Shown: positions 1 to 6,619 of the stretch, one piece after another
How positions within the stretch are numbered: position 1 is the stretch's first letter
Layout of the letters: each line of letters begins with the position of its first letter
Source of the DNA: Pseudomonadota bacterium
GTDB taxonomy: Bacteria; Pseudomonadota; Alphaproteobacteria; Rhizobiales; Tepidamorphaceae
DNA length: 26,266 nt
Direction of reading: 5' to 3'
Assembly: GCA_023458595.1 (NCBI GenBank)
Contig: JAEWYT010000211.1
Coordinates: 1 to 26,266, forward strand
Made by a program: the position numbers and the translations under genes
Notes under the pieces: model-generated
What the model saw: only the letters and a program-made list of their open reading frames with translations
Told to the model about the DNA's origin: nothing
The model's database searches: none

Positions 1-15
1 TGCAATGACGTTCAT
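1..15 (-). CDS. Start of an unidentified gene, cut by the window edge
   Basis: Only five codons (M-N-V-I-A) are visible. An ATG on the minus strand at 13-15 is preceded at good spacing by an AGGAG-type ribosome binding site (complement of 22-26). It begins about 34 bases after the stop of the sigma-like gene, so the leftward operon probably continues outside the window. The product cannot be identified. Confidence 0.45.
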
Positions 16-49
16 GATGGGCTCCTACTCACGCGCTCGCCGAACCGTC

Positions 50-625
50 TCACGCGGCCCGGACGCCGATCGCCGTCAGGGCAAGGCGGATGTCCTTGAC
101 GCGGCGGTAGAGGCTGCTGCGGGCGCCGTGCCCGCTCGCGGCGAGGCGCTCGACGGTGGTGCGGGAAAGGGCCGCGCAGAGAGCGCCGTCGGCGGGTTCG
201 AGCGAGCCAAGACCGCGCTCGACATCGAGACGCTCCTCAGCGGCTGCGAATGCGTCGACGGTCTGGCCGAAGAGCGCTGACAGCCCGTCGGCTTCGGCGA
301 TGAGGTCGCCGCGGGTCAGCCCGTCGCTCTCGGGAATGGTCTCGTCGAGCGAGATCGGCGTCGCGCCATACATCCGGCGCTCCCCCTTCACCTTGTTGGC
401 GATACGCGTCGCCCTGTTGGTGAGGATGGCGCCGGCGAATGCGCCGAGCGTGCCGCGATCTGCGTCATAGGCGGGAAGCCGGGCGATCAGATCGACGAGC
501 AGGTCCTGGCGGACATCGTCGAGATCGGTGCGGGGAAGCCGCAGCTGGCGGACCAGACGGCGCGCCGCAATGTCCGCCTCATGAAGCAGGATCTGAAGGT
601 CGTCTCGGGAAATGGAAGAATGCAT
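50..625 (-). CDS. Sigma-70 region-2-like protein of a mobile island
   Basis: This is a protein of about 191 aa. Residues ~30-85 resemble sigma-70 region 2: an acidic DLDDVRQDLL stretch, then the helix pattern LPAYDADRG and a basic TNRATRIANKVKGERR segment. The C-terminal third is less typical, but its SSLYRRVKDIR stretch could be a region-4-like helix-turn-helix. An ATG six bases upstream at 631 is possible. The ATG at 625 is preferred because a GAGG motif lies about 8 bases before it and only 2 bases before the other. The protein could act as an alternative sigma factor or as a regulator that borrowed the fold. It is the last complete gene of a leftward cassette. The sigma-like assignment is by pattern only, and the promoters it would recognise are unknown. 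Confidence 0.6.
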   Translation of the reverse strand: MHSSISRDDLQILLHEADIAARRLVRQLRLPRTDLDDVRQDLLVDLIARLPAYDADRGTLGAFAGAILTNRATRIANKVKGERRMYGATPISLDETIPESDGLTRGDLIAEADGLSALFGQTVDAFAAAEERLDVERGLGSLEPADGALCAALSRTTVERLAASGHGARSSLYRRVKDIRLALTAIGVRAA

Positions 626-754
626 CGGCATGGCCTCAGGTCATTACTGTTGATGACCTCAAGCCTGCCGAAGCCGCCGATCCGTCAGGTGGGAGCGGGA
701 TGGGTTTGGGATGGGCGAGAATGGGAAGACGGGCCGAGACGCGGGCCAGCTGCC

Positions 755-1690
755 CTATGGCCGCAGATCAAACTCTCCCGCAGCCAGCCCCAGGAAATAG
801 CGGGTCGGGCTCTGGCGGGTCCTGATCAGCGTCTTCTGATCGTCGTGAAGTGCATTTCTCAGGTCACGGATCAGGTCGCCAGCGCTGCGGCCGCTGTTCT
901 CGGCCTCGATTTCCTGCGGGGTCAAATGGCCTTTCCGAGTTCCCACAGCCTCGGCCAGAATCACGAGAAGCTTGAACGGCTGCTGCGGGATGTGCATCTC
1001 GATGCCATCCAGGATCACCCGCTGGCTCTGACGGAAAATGACCAGACGCGGCTCGAAAGTCGCAGCGGATTCCAGCTTCGAAAGGTCGATCGCGAAGCCC
1101 GTCGCGTTCCTGCCCAGACAACCGTCAATCGACATGACGGAGATCGCAGCTTCGACGAAGCGGGCGAGTTCGTCCGCCGCCATCGCGGGCGCGATCACTA
1201 TGATGGGCGACGACCGGGCGGCCGAACGCATCAGGCCGATCATTCCCGGTTGAAGCACTGCATCCCGCGACAGTGCGAGGAACAGCGCCCGCTGGTCCGA
1301 CGTCTCCCCCAGATGCCAGACGCCTGCCGCCACCGGCGCCGGCGTGCCTCCGAACCCGGACGCCATGGCGATTTCGCGGACCAGCGCGGACGGGTGAATG
1401 CGAAAGCTCCGCAGATCGTCAGCGCCGAGAACGACGTCGTTGCGCCGGTCCGTCGGACAAACCGCGATGTGTCGTCCGTTGACCTGATGGATGGGCCGCG
1501 CGTCGAGACCGCAATCACAGGCTGGGCACACATCCCACTCTGTTGCCGGCGTCTGCTCGACCAGGACGCCGTGATCGAGCAGCCGCTCGAAATCGCGACC
1601 GGCATGAGACGAAGCCTGTCGGCCCCAAAGGATTGCGGGATCGCCCGCCTCACTCAGCCGCAACAGCAGCCTGGGAAGCGTCTCGGTCAT
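755..1690 (-). CDS. Protein with N-terminal Cys cluster and C-terminal winged-helix domain
   Basis: This is a 311-aa protein of no recognised family. Residues 55-78 carry a Cys/His cluster (C55, C58, C60, H74, C78) that could bind zinc. The middle (~100-200) is rich in small hydrophobic residues and may be a globular domain. Residues ~225-300 follow the OmpR/SARP-type winged-helix pattern: a beta-hairpin (VILDGIEMHI), a helix around FKLLVILAEA, a recognition-helix region SAGDLIRDLRNALHDD, and a C-terminal wing ending in TRYFLGL. It therefore probably binds DNA as a regulator. Its start overlaps the end of the upstream 415-aa gene by 41 bases, which suggests coupled expression. The function is inferred from the C-terminal fold only. 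Confidence 0.6.
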   Translation of the reverse strand: MTETLPRLLLRLSEAGDPAILWGRQASSHAGRDFERLLDHGVLVEQTPATEWDVCPACDCGLDARPIHQVNGRHIAVCPTDRRNDVVLGADDLRSFRIHPSALVREIAMASGFGGTPAPVAAGVWHLGETSDQRALFLALSRDAVLQPGMIGLMRSAARSSPIIVIAPAMAADELARFVEAAISVMSIDGCLGRNATGFAIDLSKLESAATFEPRLVIFRQSQRVILDGIEMHIPQQPFKLLVILAEAVGTRKGHLTPQEIEAENSGRSAGDLIRDLRNALHDDQKTLIRTRQSPTRYFLGLAAGEFDLRP

Positions 1691-2897
1691 TGAGCAGTCC
1701 GTTGCGGCGAAGGAGCGTCATAATGCGGCCCTCGAACTGCTGACGCTTGAACATGGCGTGTGCCGGCGGCTTCAGCTTGACGGTCACCTTCTTCGCCGAC
1801 TTGCCGCCGGTCGCGAAATGAACGCGGAGGACGATGTGGTTGAGGCGCCAATCCGACCCGAGACGAGCGCCCGGCATCATCTCGCCCAACCTGGCCAGCG
1901 CATTGTCGCGGCCGTCGCGCGCGAGATAGGAGTAGAAGGTTCGCGTCTCCCCCGTCTTCGGATCGGCGCCGACGCGGTCGACCTGGACCTCGGTGATCTG
2001 GACCCGCTGGATGCCCGGATCGAAGTCATGGTTGAACGCGAAGCCGAAGCCCGCGCGCTGCACCGGGTCGAGCGTGTAGAGGTTCTGCGCGTCGTCGCCG
2101 GCGAAGAATTCGGGTTTCCCGAGAATCTTGTCTGCGAATAACTCCGCGAGATCGGCACGGCGCGCCTTGGCCACGCCGCCGATCTTCAACAGGCCTGTCG
2201 TGGAACTGTAGGAAAGCACCGCGTGCTCGGCGGCGCGGAAGCTGATCACGCGCTTTTTGTCCTTTTGCAGGACATCGGTCGTGGTGATCGGAGAACCGTG
2301 CTCAATCACCAGGACGAGTTCGTCGGCATCGTCATACCAGCCGGCACGACAATAGTTGCTGCGGAGATCCTGTTCGAACATCGCGGCGGCGGCGGTTTCA
2401 AACTCAGCCTTTGCGCGATCGTCCATGATCGCCTCGACGCCTTCGTCGCGGCCCACGAACTCGGCGAGCGACGTGCGCGCCATGAGCGCCATCATGTCCG
2501 ACGCGGCGTCAAAAACGTCGGGATGATCGAGGAAGACGCGCAGGGCGACGTGCTTGGGATCCTGGTGAACCTCCGGCTCGTCACCCTTCGCTTCGGGTGT
2601 CACGCGTACCCCGAGCCGCGCGGCCTGCTGAAGGATGATGTCGAGGCCTGCCGCGTTGCCGATCTCGGCGATCCGGTGCAGGTCGGCGACGAGTCCCTCT
2701 GGATAGTTTTCTTCCGGTCCCGCGAAGAAATCCTGGACGGCGCTGCGTGCCTCATCCTGCGCCGCCTCATCCCTGAAGACCCCAAGGTCCAGCCCATTCA
2801 GCGCCTCGCGGTGGCGCTCGAACAGGCGACTCAGCAAGCCAAGATCAACGGTCCGCGTGAACTTGGGATTGACGAATTTCTTCAGGTTCTTAGCCAT
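1650..2897 (-). CDS. Uncharacterised 415-aa island protein
   Basis: I do not recognise a family. The protein is soluble, acidic in its first half and basic in the last ~60 residues (GGKSAKKVTVKLKPP). The N-terminus (MAKNLKKFVNP) is basic. Residues ~175-260 look like mixed alpha/beta structure, with YDDADELVLVIEHGSP followed by a segment on FRAAEHAVLSY. No catalytic motif is evident and there are no transmembrane or signal segments. It is the first gene of the leftward cassette with the winged-helix and sigma-like genes, and it diverges from the recombinase operon across a ~150-base gap. The long ORF with normal GC-rich codon use and the 41-base overlap with the next gene support it being real. 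A role in defence or in control of the island is possible but not shown. Confidence 0.6.
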   Translation of the reverse strand: MAKNLKKFVNPKFTRTVDLGLLSRLFERHREALNGLDLGVFRDEAAQDEARSAVQDFFAGPEENYPEGLVADLHRIAEIGNAAGLDIILQQAARLGVRVTPEAKGDEPEVHQDPKHVALRVFLDHPDVFDAASDMMALMARTSLAEFVGRDEGVEAIMDDRAKAEFETAAAAMFEQDLRSNYCRAGWYDDADELVLVIEHGSPITTTDVLQKDKKRVISFRAAEHAVLSYSSTTGLLKIGGVAKARRADLAELFADKILGKPEFFAGDDAQNLYTLDPVQRAGFGFAFNHDFDPGIQRVQITEVQVDRVGADPKTGETRTFYSYLARDGRDNALARLGEMMPGARLGSDWRLNHIVLRVHFATGGKSAKKVTVKLKPPAHAMFKRQQFEGRIMTLLRRNGLLNDRDASQAAVAAE

Positions 2898-3048
2898 CTC
2901 AGCCGCCCATGATCGCCTCGCATTTGTTCATCTTACGTTCTTATCGCAAAGGCCCGGCGGAGTCGATTCAAAAGCCATCATCTTGGGACGGTTCGTCCCC
3001 ACCCTGAGTAGAGGCCAAGGGAATCCAATCCCTGAGGTGCTCGCTGCG

Positions 3049-3252
3049 ATGGACATGCCGAATCCGATCCACCCCGGGCATATGACGCCGGACGAGCGAA
3101 TCGGGGAGGTCTGCAGGATTCTTGCGCGCGGGCTGGTTCGGCTCAAGGCACGCCAGTCAAGGCAAGTATTTGGCGACCGCGGAGAAAGTTGCCTTCACTT
3201 CCCGCCCGACCGGAGCGGTCATGGAACTCCAATTTGCAACGGAGACGCATGA
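3049..3252 (+). CDS. Small conserved protein of the DUF2924-recombinase cassette
   Basis: This 67-aa reading frame starts at the ATG at 3049, with GAGG about 11 bases upstream. A GTG at 3037 or the ATG at 3055 are alternatives. Its pattern is an Arg/Leu-rich helix (ILARGLVRLKARQS) followed by GESCLHFPPDRSGHG. From family memory, this is typical of small proteins found directly before DUF2924 genes in alphaproteobacterial islands. The stop TGA (3250-3252) overlaps the ATG of the DUF2924 gene as ATGA, the same junction seen at the next two gene boundaries. Its function is unknown. Automated callers may miss it or extend it upstream. Confidence 0.7.
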   Translation: MDMPNPIHPGHMTPDERIGEVCRILARGLVRLKARQSRQVFGDRGESCLHFPPDRSGHGTPICNGDA

Positions 3253-3701
3253 CCATGACAGAAAACATCCTGTCCCGGCTAGCCGCACTGAAGACCACGC
3301 CGACGCCCGACCTCAAGAAGCAGTGGCGCGAACTCTTCGACACCGAGGCGCCACCTTACAATCGGCGTTTCCTCGAAAGCCGGCTCGCCTATCGGATCCA
3401 GGAATTGGCCTATGGCGGTTTGAAGCCCGCGACCGTCGAGCGCCTCGAAGCTCTGGGCGAGCAACTCGACGGTGGCAACATCGTGCTGCGCCGGATCCGC
3501 GCCGACGACAAGCCGATCGTCGGCACGCGGCTGATCCGCGAATGGCAGGGCGTCGAGCACACCGTCACCGTGCTGAACGACGGCTATGAATGGCAGGGGC
3601 GTCCGTACCGATCGCTCTCTGCCATCGCGCGCGCCATCACCGGGACGCGGTGGAACGGCTGGGTCTTCTTCGGCCTCAAGAACCGGCGAGGCCAAGCATG
3701 A
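3249..3701 (+). CDS. DUF2924 domain protein
   Basis: This is a protein of about 150 aa beginning at the ATG at 3249, with GGAG about 6 bases upstream. DUF2924 hallmarks are visible: an N-terminal helix starting LSRLAALKTTPTPDLKKQWR, the motif YNRRFLESRLAYRIQELAYGG near residues 37-57, a strand region GTRLIREWQGVEHTV, and the closing pattern YRSLSAIARAITGTRWNGW. This family usually sits beside phage-like large serine recombinases in alphaproteobacteria. A DNA-binding or directionality role is often supposed but is not established. It overlaps the small gene before it and the recombinase after it by four bases each, so the three are very likely translated together. Confidence 0.9.
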   Translation: MTMTENILSRLAALKTTPTPDLKKQWRELFDTEAPPYNRRFLESRLAYRIQELAYGGLKPATVERLEALGEQLDGGNIVLRRIRADDKPIVGTRLIREWQGVEHTVTVLNDGYEWQGRPYRSLSAIARAITGTRWNGWVFFGLKNRRGQA

Positions 3702-5029
3702 TGAAATCGCCCGCATCCGCCAAACCCATCCGAAAGCTGCGCTGCGCGGTCTATACACGGAAGTCGACGGAAGAAGGGCTGGAGATGGAGTTCAACAGCC
3801 TCGACGCCCAGCGCGAAGCCTGCGAAGCGTATATCGCCAGCCAGAAGCCCGAAGGCTGGCTGCTCATCCCCGAGCCCTATGATGACGGCGGCTTCTCGGG
3901 CGGGACTCTGGACCGGCCGGCGCTGAAGCGCCTGCTTGCCGACATCGAGGACGGCCGGATCGACGTGGTCGTCGTCTACAAGATCGACCGGCTCAGCCGC
4001 TCGCTGATGGATTTCGCCAAGCTGGTCGAGGTGTTCGATCGCGGCGGCGTCACCTTCGTCAGCGTGACCCAGTCGTTCAACACCACGACGTCCATGGGGC
4101 GGCTGACGCTCAACATCCTGCTCAGCTTCGCCCAGTTCGAGCGCGAGGTGATCGGCGAGCGCATCCGCGACAAGATCGCCGCCTCGCGCAAACGCGGCAT
4201 GTGGATGGGCGGCTTCGTGCCGCTCGGCTACGAGGTCCGGGACCGCAAGCTGGTGATCAATGATGCCGAGGCCGCGACGGTCCGGATGATCTTCGAGCGC
4301 TTCGTCGAGGTGGGTTCGGCGACCGCGTTAGCCCGGGCGCTCGCGGCCGAGGGCGTGCGGACGCGGCGCGGACGTCTCGTGGACAAGGGCTTCCTCTACA
4401 AGCTGCTCAACAACCGGGTCTATATCGGTGACGCCGTGCACAAGGGGACCGCCTATCCCGGAGAGCACGAAGCTATCATCACGCGCGCCTTGTGGGACAA
4501 GGTGCATGGAATCCTGCGCGAGAGCCCGAGGGTGCGCGCGGGCCGGACACGGGCCGCGACCCCGGCCCTGCTGAAGGGTCTCATCTTCGGGCCGACCGGC
4601 TGCGCCATGACGCCGACGCACACGCGGCGCGGCGACAAGCTCTACCGCTACTACGTCAGTCAGTCCGTTCTGAAACGCGGCGCCGATGCCTGCCCGGTGG
4701 GGCGCGTGCCCGCCGCCGAGATCGAGGGCGCGGTTGTCGACCAGCTGCGCGGCCTCCTTCGCGCCCCGGAGGTGATCGTCGGCACATGGCGATCGGCGCG
4801 ACCCGAGATCGATGGTCTGTCCGAGGCTGAGGTCAGGGAAGCCTTGGAAGGGCTGGACCCGCTCTGGGACGAACTGTTCCCGGCCGAACAGGCGCGCGTC
4901 GTCCAGCTCCTCGTCGAGCGCGTCGACGTCGGACAGGAGGGCGTGGACATCCGCCTCCGCGTCGATGGGCTGGCCCGTCTGGTTCATGAGCTTGGAGGCA
5001 TGGCCGACGATCCTCGGAGGGCAGCATGA
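3698..5029 (+). CDS. Large serine recombinase (site-specific DNA recombinase)
   Basis: This is a 443-aa protein that cuts and rejoins DNA through a serine-DNA intermediate. The resolvase domain occupies residues ~14-165. The catalytic serine is expected at S23 in the YTRKSTEE motif, and DRLSRS (97-102) and the FAQFEREVIGERIRDK helix (~145-160) follow. A recombinase domain follows at ~175-275 (FLYKLLNNRVYIGD). A degenerate zinc-ribbon-like part around C302-C332 comes next, and the C-terminus is rich in Leu and Arg. The length is modest for the large serine class. The start at ATG 3698 is set by the ATGA overlap with DUF2924; an upstream in-frame extension exists but runs through that gene. The protein could mobilise the island or be a cassette-borne integrase. 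No attachment site could be assigned. Confidence 0.92.
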   Translation: MMKSPASAKPIRKLRCAVYTRKSTEEGLEMEFNSLDAQREACEAYIASQKPEGWLLIPEPYDDGGFSGGTLDRPALKRLLADIEDGRIDVVVVYKIDRLSRSLMDFAKLVEVFDRGGVTFVSVTQSFNTTTSMGRLTLNILLSFAQFEREVIGERIRDKIAASRKRGMWMGGFVPLGYEVRDRKLVINDAEAATVRMIFERFVEVGSATALARALAAEGVRTRRGRLVDKGFLYKLLNNRVYIGDAVHKGTAYPGEHEAIITRALWDKVHGILRESPRVRAGRTRAATPALLKGLIFGPTGCAMTPTHTRRGDKLYRYYVSQSVLKRGADACPVGRVPAAEIEGAVVDQLRGLLRAPEVIVGTWRSARPEIDGLSEAEVREALEGLDPLWDELFPAEQARVVQLLVERVDVGQEGVDIRLRVDGLARLVHELGGMADDPRRAA

Positions 5030-5454
5030 GAGCCGGTGACGCCACCTCCGATGACGGGCGGACACTAACGGTCCGTGTGCCTCTGACTCTCCGGAAGCGC
5101 GGCGGACGCAAGCAGGTGGTGATGCCCGAAGGGGCGGGTTGGGGCCAGCCCCGCCCGCGTGTCGACAATACTATGGTCAAGGCGATCGCCCGGGCCCACC
5201 GCTGGAAGCGCCTCATGGAGAGCGGCCGATTCGCCTCGGTGACCGAGCTGGCCGAGGCGGAGAAGATCAACCAGTCCTATCTGTGCCGGGTTCTGCGTCT
5301 GGCCCTGCTCGCCCCGGACATCGTCGAGGCGATTCTCGACGGAAGGCAGCCATCAACCTGGCAGCTCGAACTACTCCTCAAGCCGTTTCCTGGCGATTGG
5401 TCGGCGCAGCGGGCAGCGCTGGCCTCAGAACATAAATATGAATCAAAGACTTAG
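5026..5454 (+). CDS. Small HTH (ParB/KorB-like) protein downstream of recombinase
   Basis: This is a 142-aa protein whose ATG overlaps the recombinase stop (ATGA) and has GGAGG at good distance. Residues ~68-105 form a helix-turn-helix pattern (SVTELAEAEKINQSYLCRVL) followed by LLAPDIVEAILDGRQP, resembling the HTH of ParB/KorB-type proteins. The N-terminal ~60 residues are basic, with an RKRGGRKQVV segment. Genes of this type commonly follow serine recombinases in alphaproteobacterial islands, where they are annotated as bacteriophage-related. It probably binds DNA, perhaps at the recombination site or as an autoregulator. Its exact role is unknown. Confidence 0.8.
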   Translation: MRAGDATSDDGRTLTVRVPLTLRKRGGRKQVVMPEGAGWGQPRPRVDNTMVKAIARAHRWKRLMESGRFASVTELAEAEKINQSYLCRVLRLALLAPDIVEAILDGRQPSTWQLELLLKPFPGDWSAQRAALASEHKYESKT

Positions 5455-5589
5455 CAGCATACGCCTGCGCCAAGCCCCCACCTTTTGCGCGCTTTTTACG
5501 TTCGCAGCAACGGCGTGTCTGCAGCAAGATTGACGGGCCGCTTGCCAGCGATTATATTCTTTGCAGACAAGCGTTGGCGTGGTGAAGAA

Positions 5590-6216
5590 ATGCTTCTGTC
5601 CGAAGTCGTCGAGATCCTGCCGGGGGTTCCGTTCCGCACTCGCATCGAGAGCGAAAAAAACGGCGCCTGCATCGTCGTGCAGGCGCGCGACCTCGTCGGC
5701 GACGGCACGGTCGACCTCGCAGGCGCCGCCCGCATCGCGGCCCCACCCAGTTCGACACGGGGACTTTTGCGGCCGGGCGACGTCGTGCTGCAGCCGCGCG
5801 GCAATCGCTACTCGGTCGGCAAGGTGGAGGAGGTCAAAGGTCCTGCCGTGGCGGCGGCGCCCCTCTATATCCTCCGACGCCGCGCAAGGGGCATCGATCC
5901 CGACTTCCTCGTCGCCTTCCTGGAGGCGGCGTCGACCCAGAGCGCATTGCGCCAAGATGCCGTCGGAACCCATGTTCCGCAGATTCCCAGGCAGGCCCTC
6001 GAAGCCCTGCACATCGAGCTTCCCGACCTCTCAAGCCAGATCAGGCTCGCCGACCTCGCCCGGCTCGAACGGCGCGAGATCGAGGTGATGGACCGCCTTC
6101 GCGTAGCGCGGGGCCGGCTATTCGACCTGGCTCTGCGGGAGATCGCGAAGAAAAGCCGGAAGCGCGCCAACGCTTCCGGCTCCATCTCGGGCCTCAAAGG
6201 TGCGCCAACACCCTGA
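5590..6216 (+). CDS. Half-size HsdS-like specificity protein
   Basis: This is a protein of about 208 aa from the ATG at 5590. An upstream in-frame extension to 5485 has poor coding character. The arrangement is that of one target-recognition domain followed by one coiled-coil repeat. It begins MLLSEVVEILPGVPFR, the usual start of an S-subunit half. It continues with LLRPGDVVLQPRG and an IPRQALEALHIELPD segment, and ends in a helix with the LADLARLERREIEVMDRL pattern. A full HsdS carries two such units. A half-subunit could dimerise, modify the specificity of the complete system, or be a relic. It lies upstream of hsdM in the same direction, separated from it by the GIY-YIG-like gene. Confidence 0.7.
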   Translation: MLLSEVVEILPGVPFRTRIESEKNGACIVVQARDLVGDGTVDLAGAARIAAPPSSTRGLLRPGDVVLQPRGNRYSVGKVEEVKGPAVAAAPLYILRRRARGIDPDFLVAFLEAASTQSALRQDAVGTHVPQIPRQALEALHIELPDLSSQIRLADLARLERREIEVMDRLRVARGRLFDLALREIAKKSRKRANASGSISGLKGAPTP

Positions 6217-6257
6217 GGTCCTTTGTCCAACTGTCTTAGACGAAAGGCAATCTACGC

Positions 6258-6563
6258 ATGTCCATCACGATCGGCAACTACAGCTTCGAGGGCCCCTTCG
6301 GCAACACGGCCAACCTTCGCAGCAATTCCGGCGTCTATGCGATCCTCAGCCGGCGGACCGACGCGGACCGCTACACGGTGATCGACATCGGCGAGGCCGG
6401 CTGGATCCAGGACCGTGTGGCCAACCACGACCGACGGGATCAGTGGGGGCGCAACAACCACGGTACTCTCGCGGTCGCGGCGCTTTACTGCGACGAGCCG
6501 GCGCGGATGCGGATCGAGCGGGAGCTCCGGGCGCAGTTCAATCCGGTGTGCGGCGTACGCTGA
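6258..6563 (+). CDS. Degenerate GIY-YIG-like small protein
   Basis: This is a 101-aa protein. The GIY-YIG layout can be traced. SGVYAIL (24-30) stands for the GIY strand and VIDIGEAG (41-48) for the YIG strand, with Asp replacing Tyr. R53 in QDRVANH and H57 fit the catalytic helix, and E87 followed by FNPVCG (94-99) fits the metal-binding Glu and closing motif. The Tyr loss in the second motif means nuclease activity may be altered. It sits between the half-HsdS gene and hsdM, facing the same way. A nuclease or nucleic-acid-binding accessory role for the restriction system is plausible. The family assignment comes from motif spacing only. Confidence 0.6.
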   Translation: MSITIGNYSFEGPFGNTANLRSNSGVYAILSRRTDADRYTVIDIGEAGWIQDRVANHDRRDQWGRNNHGTLAVAALYCDEPARMRIERELRAQFNPVCGVR

Positions 6564-6576
6564 CAGCAATCGAGGA

Positions 6577-6602
6577 CGGGCGGGCGCGCCGGCGCCCGCC
6601 CG
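6577..6602 (+). promoter_or_regulatory. GC-rich 11-bp stem-loop just before the hsdM ribosome binding site
   Basis: The arms 6577-6587 and 6592-6602 pair perfectly around the 4-base loop GCCG. The hairpin ends about 6 bases before the AGGGAG ribosome binding site of hsdM at 6608-6613. There is no run of T after it, so it is not a classic terminator. It may stabilise the mRNA end, attenuate transcription or set hsdM translation. Confidence 0.5.
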
Positions 6603-6619
6603 ATCCCAGGGAGAAAACC

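Noticed and set aside
581..1693. Long plus-strand ORF of 370 codons
   Set aside because: It lies antisense to the winged-helix gene, has Arg/Pro/His-rich shadow composition and no recognisable domain.
6200..6619. N-terminal extension of HsdM by 140 codons
   Set aside because: It overlaps the GIY-YIG-like gene in another frame and the strong hairpin; the HsdM family start and a good ribosome site are at 6620.
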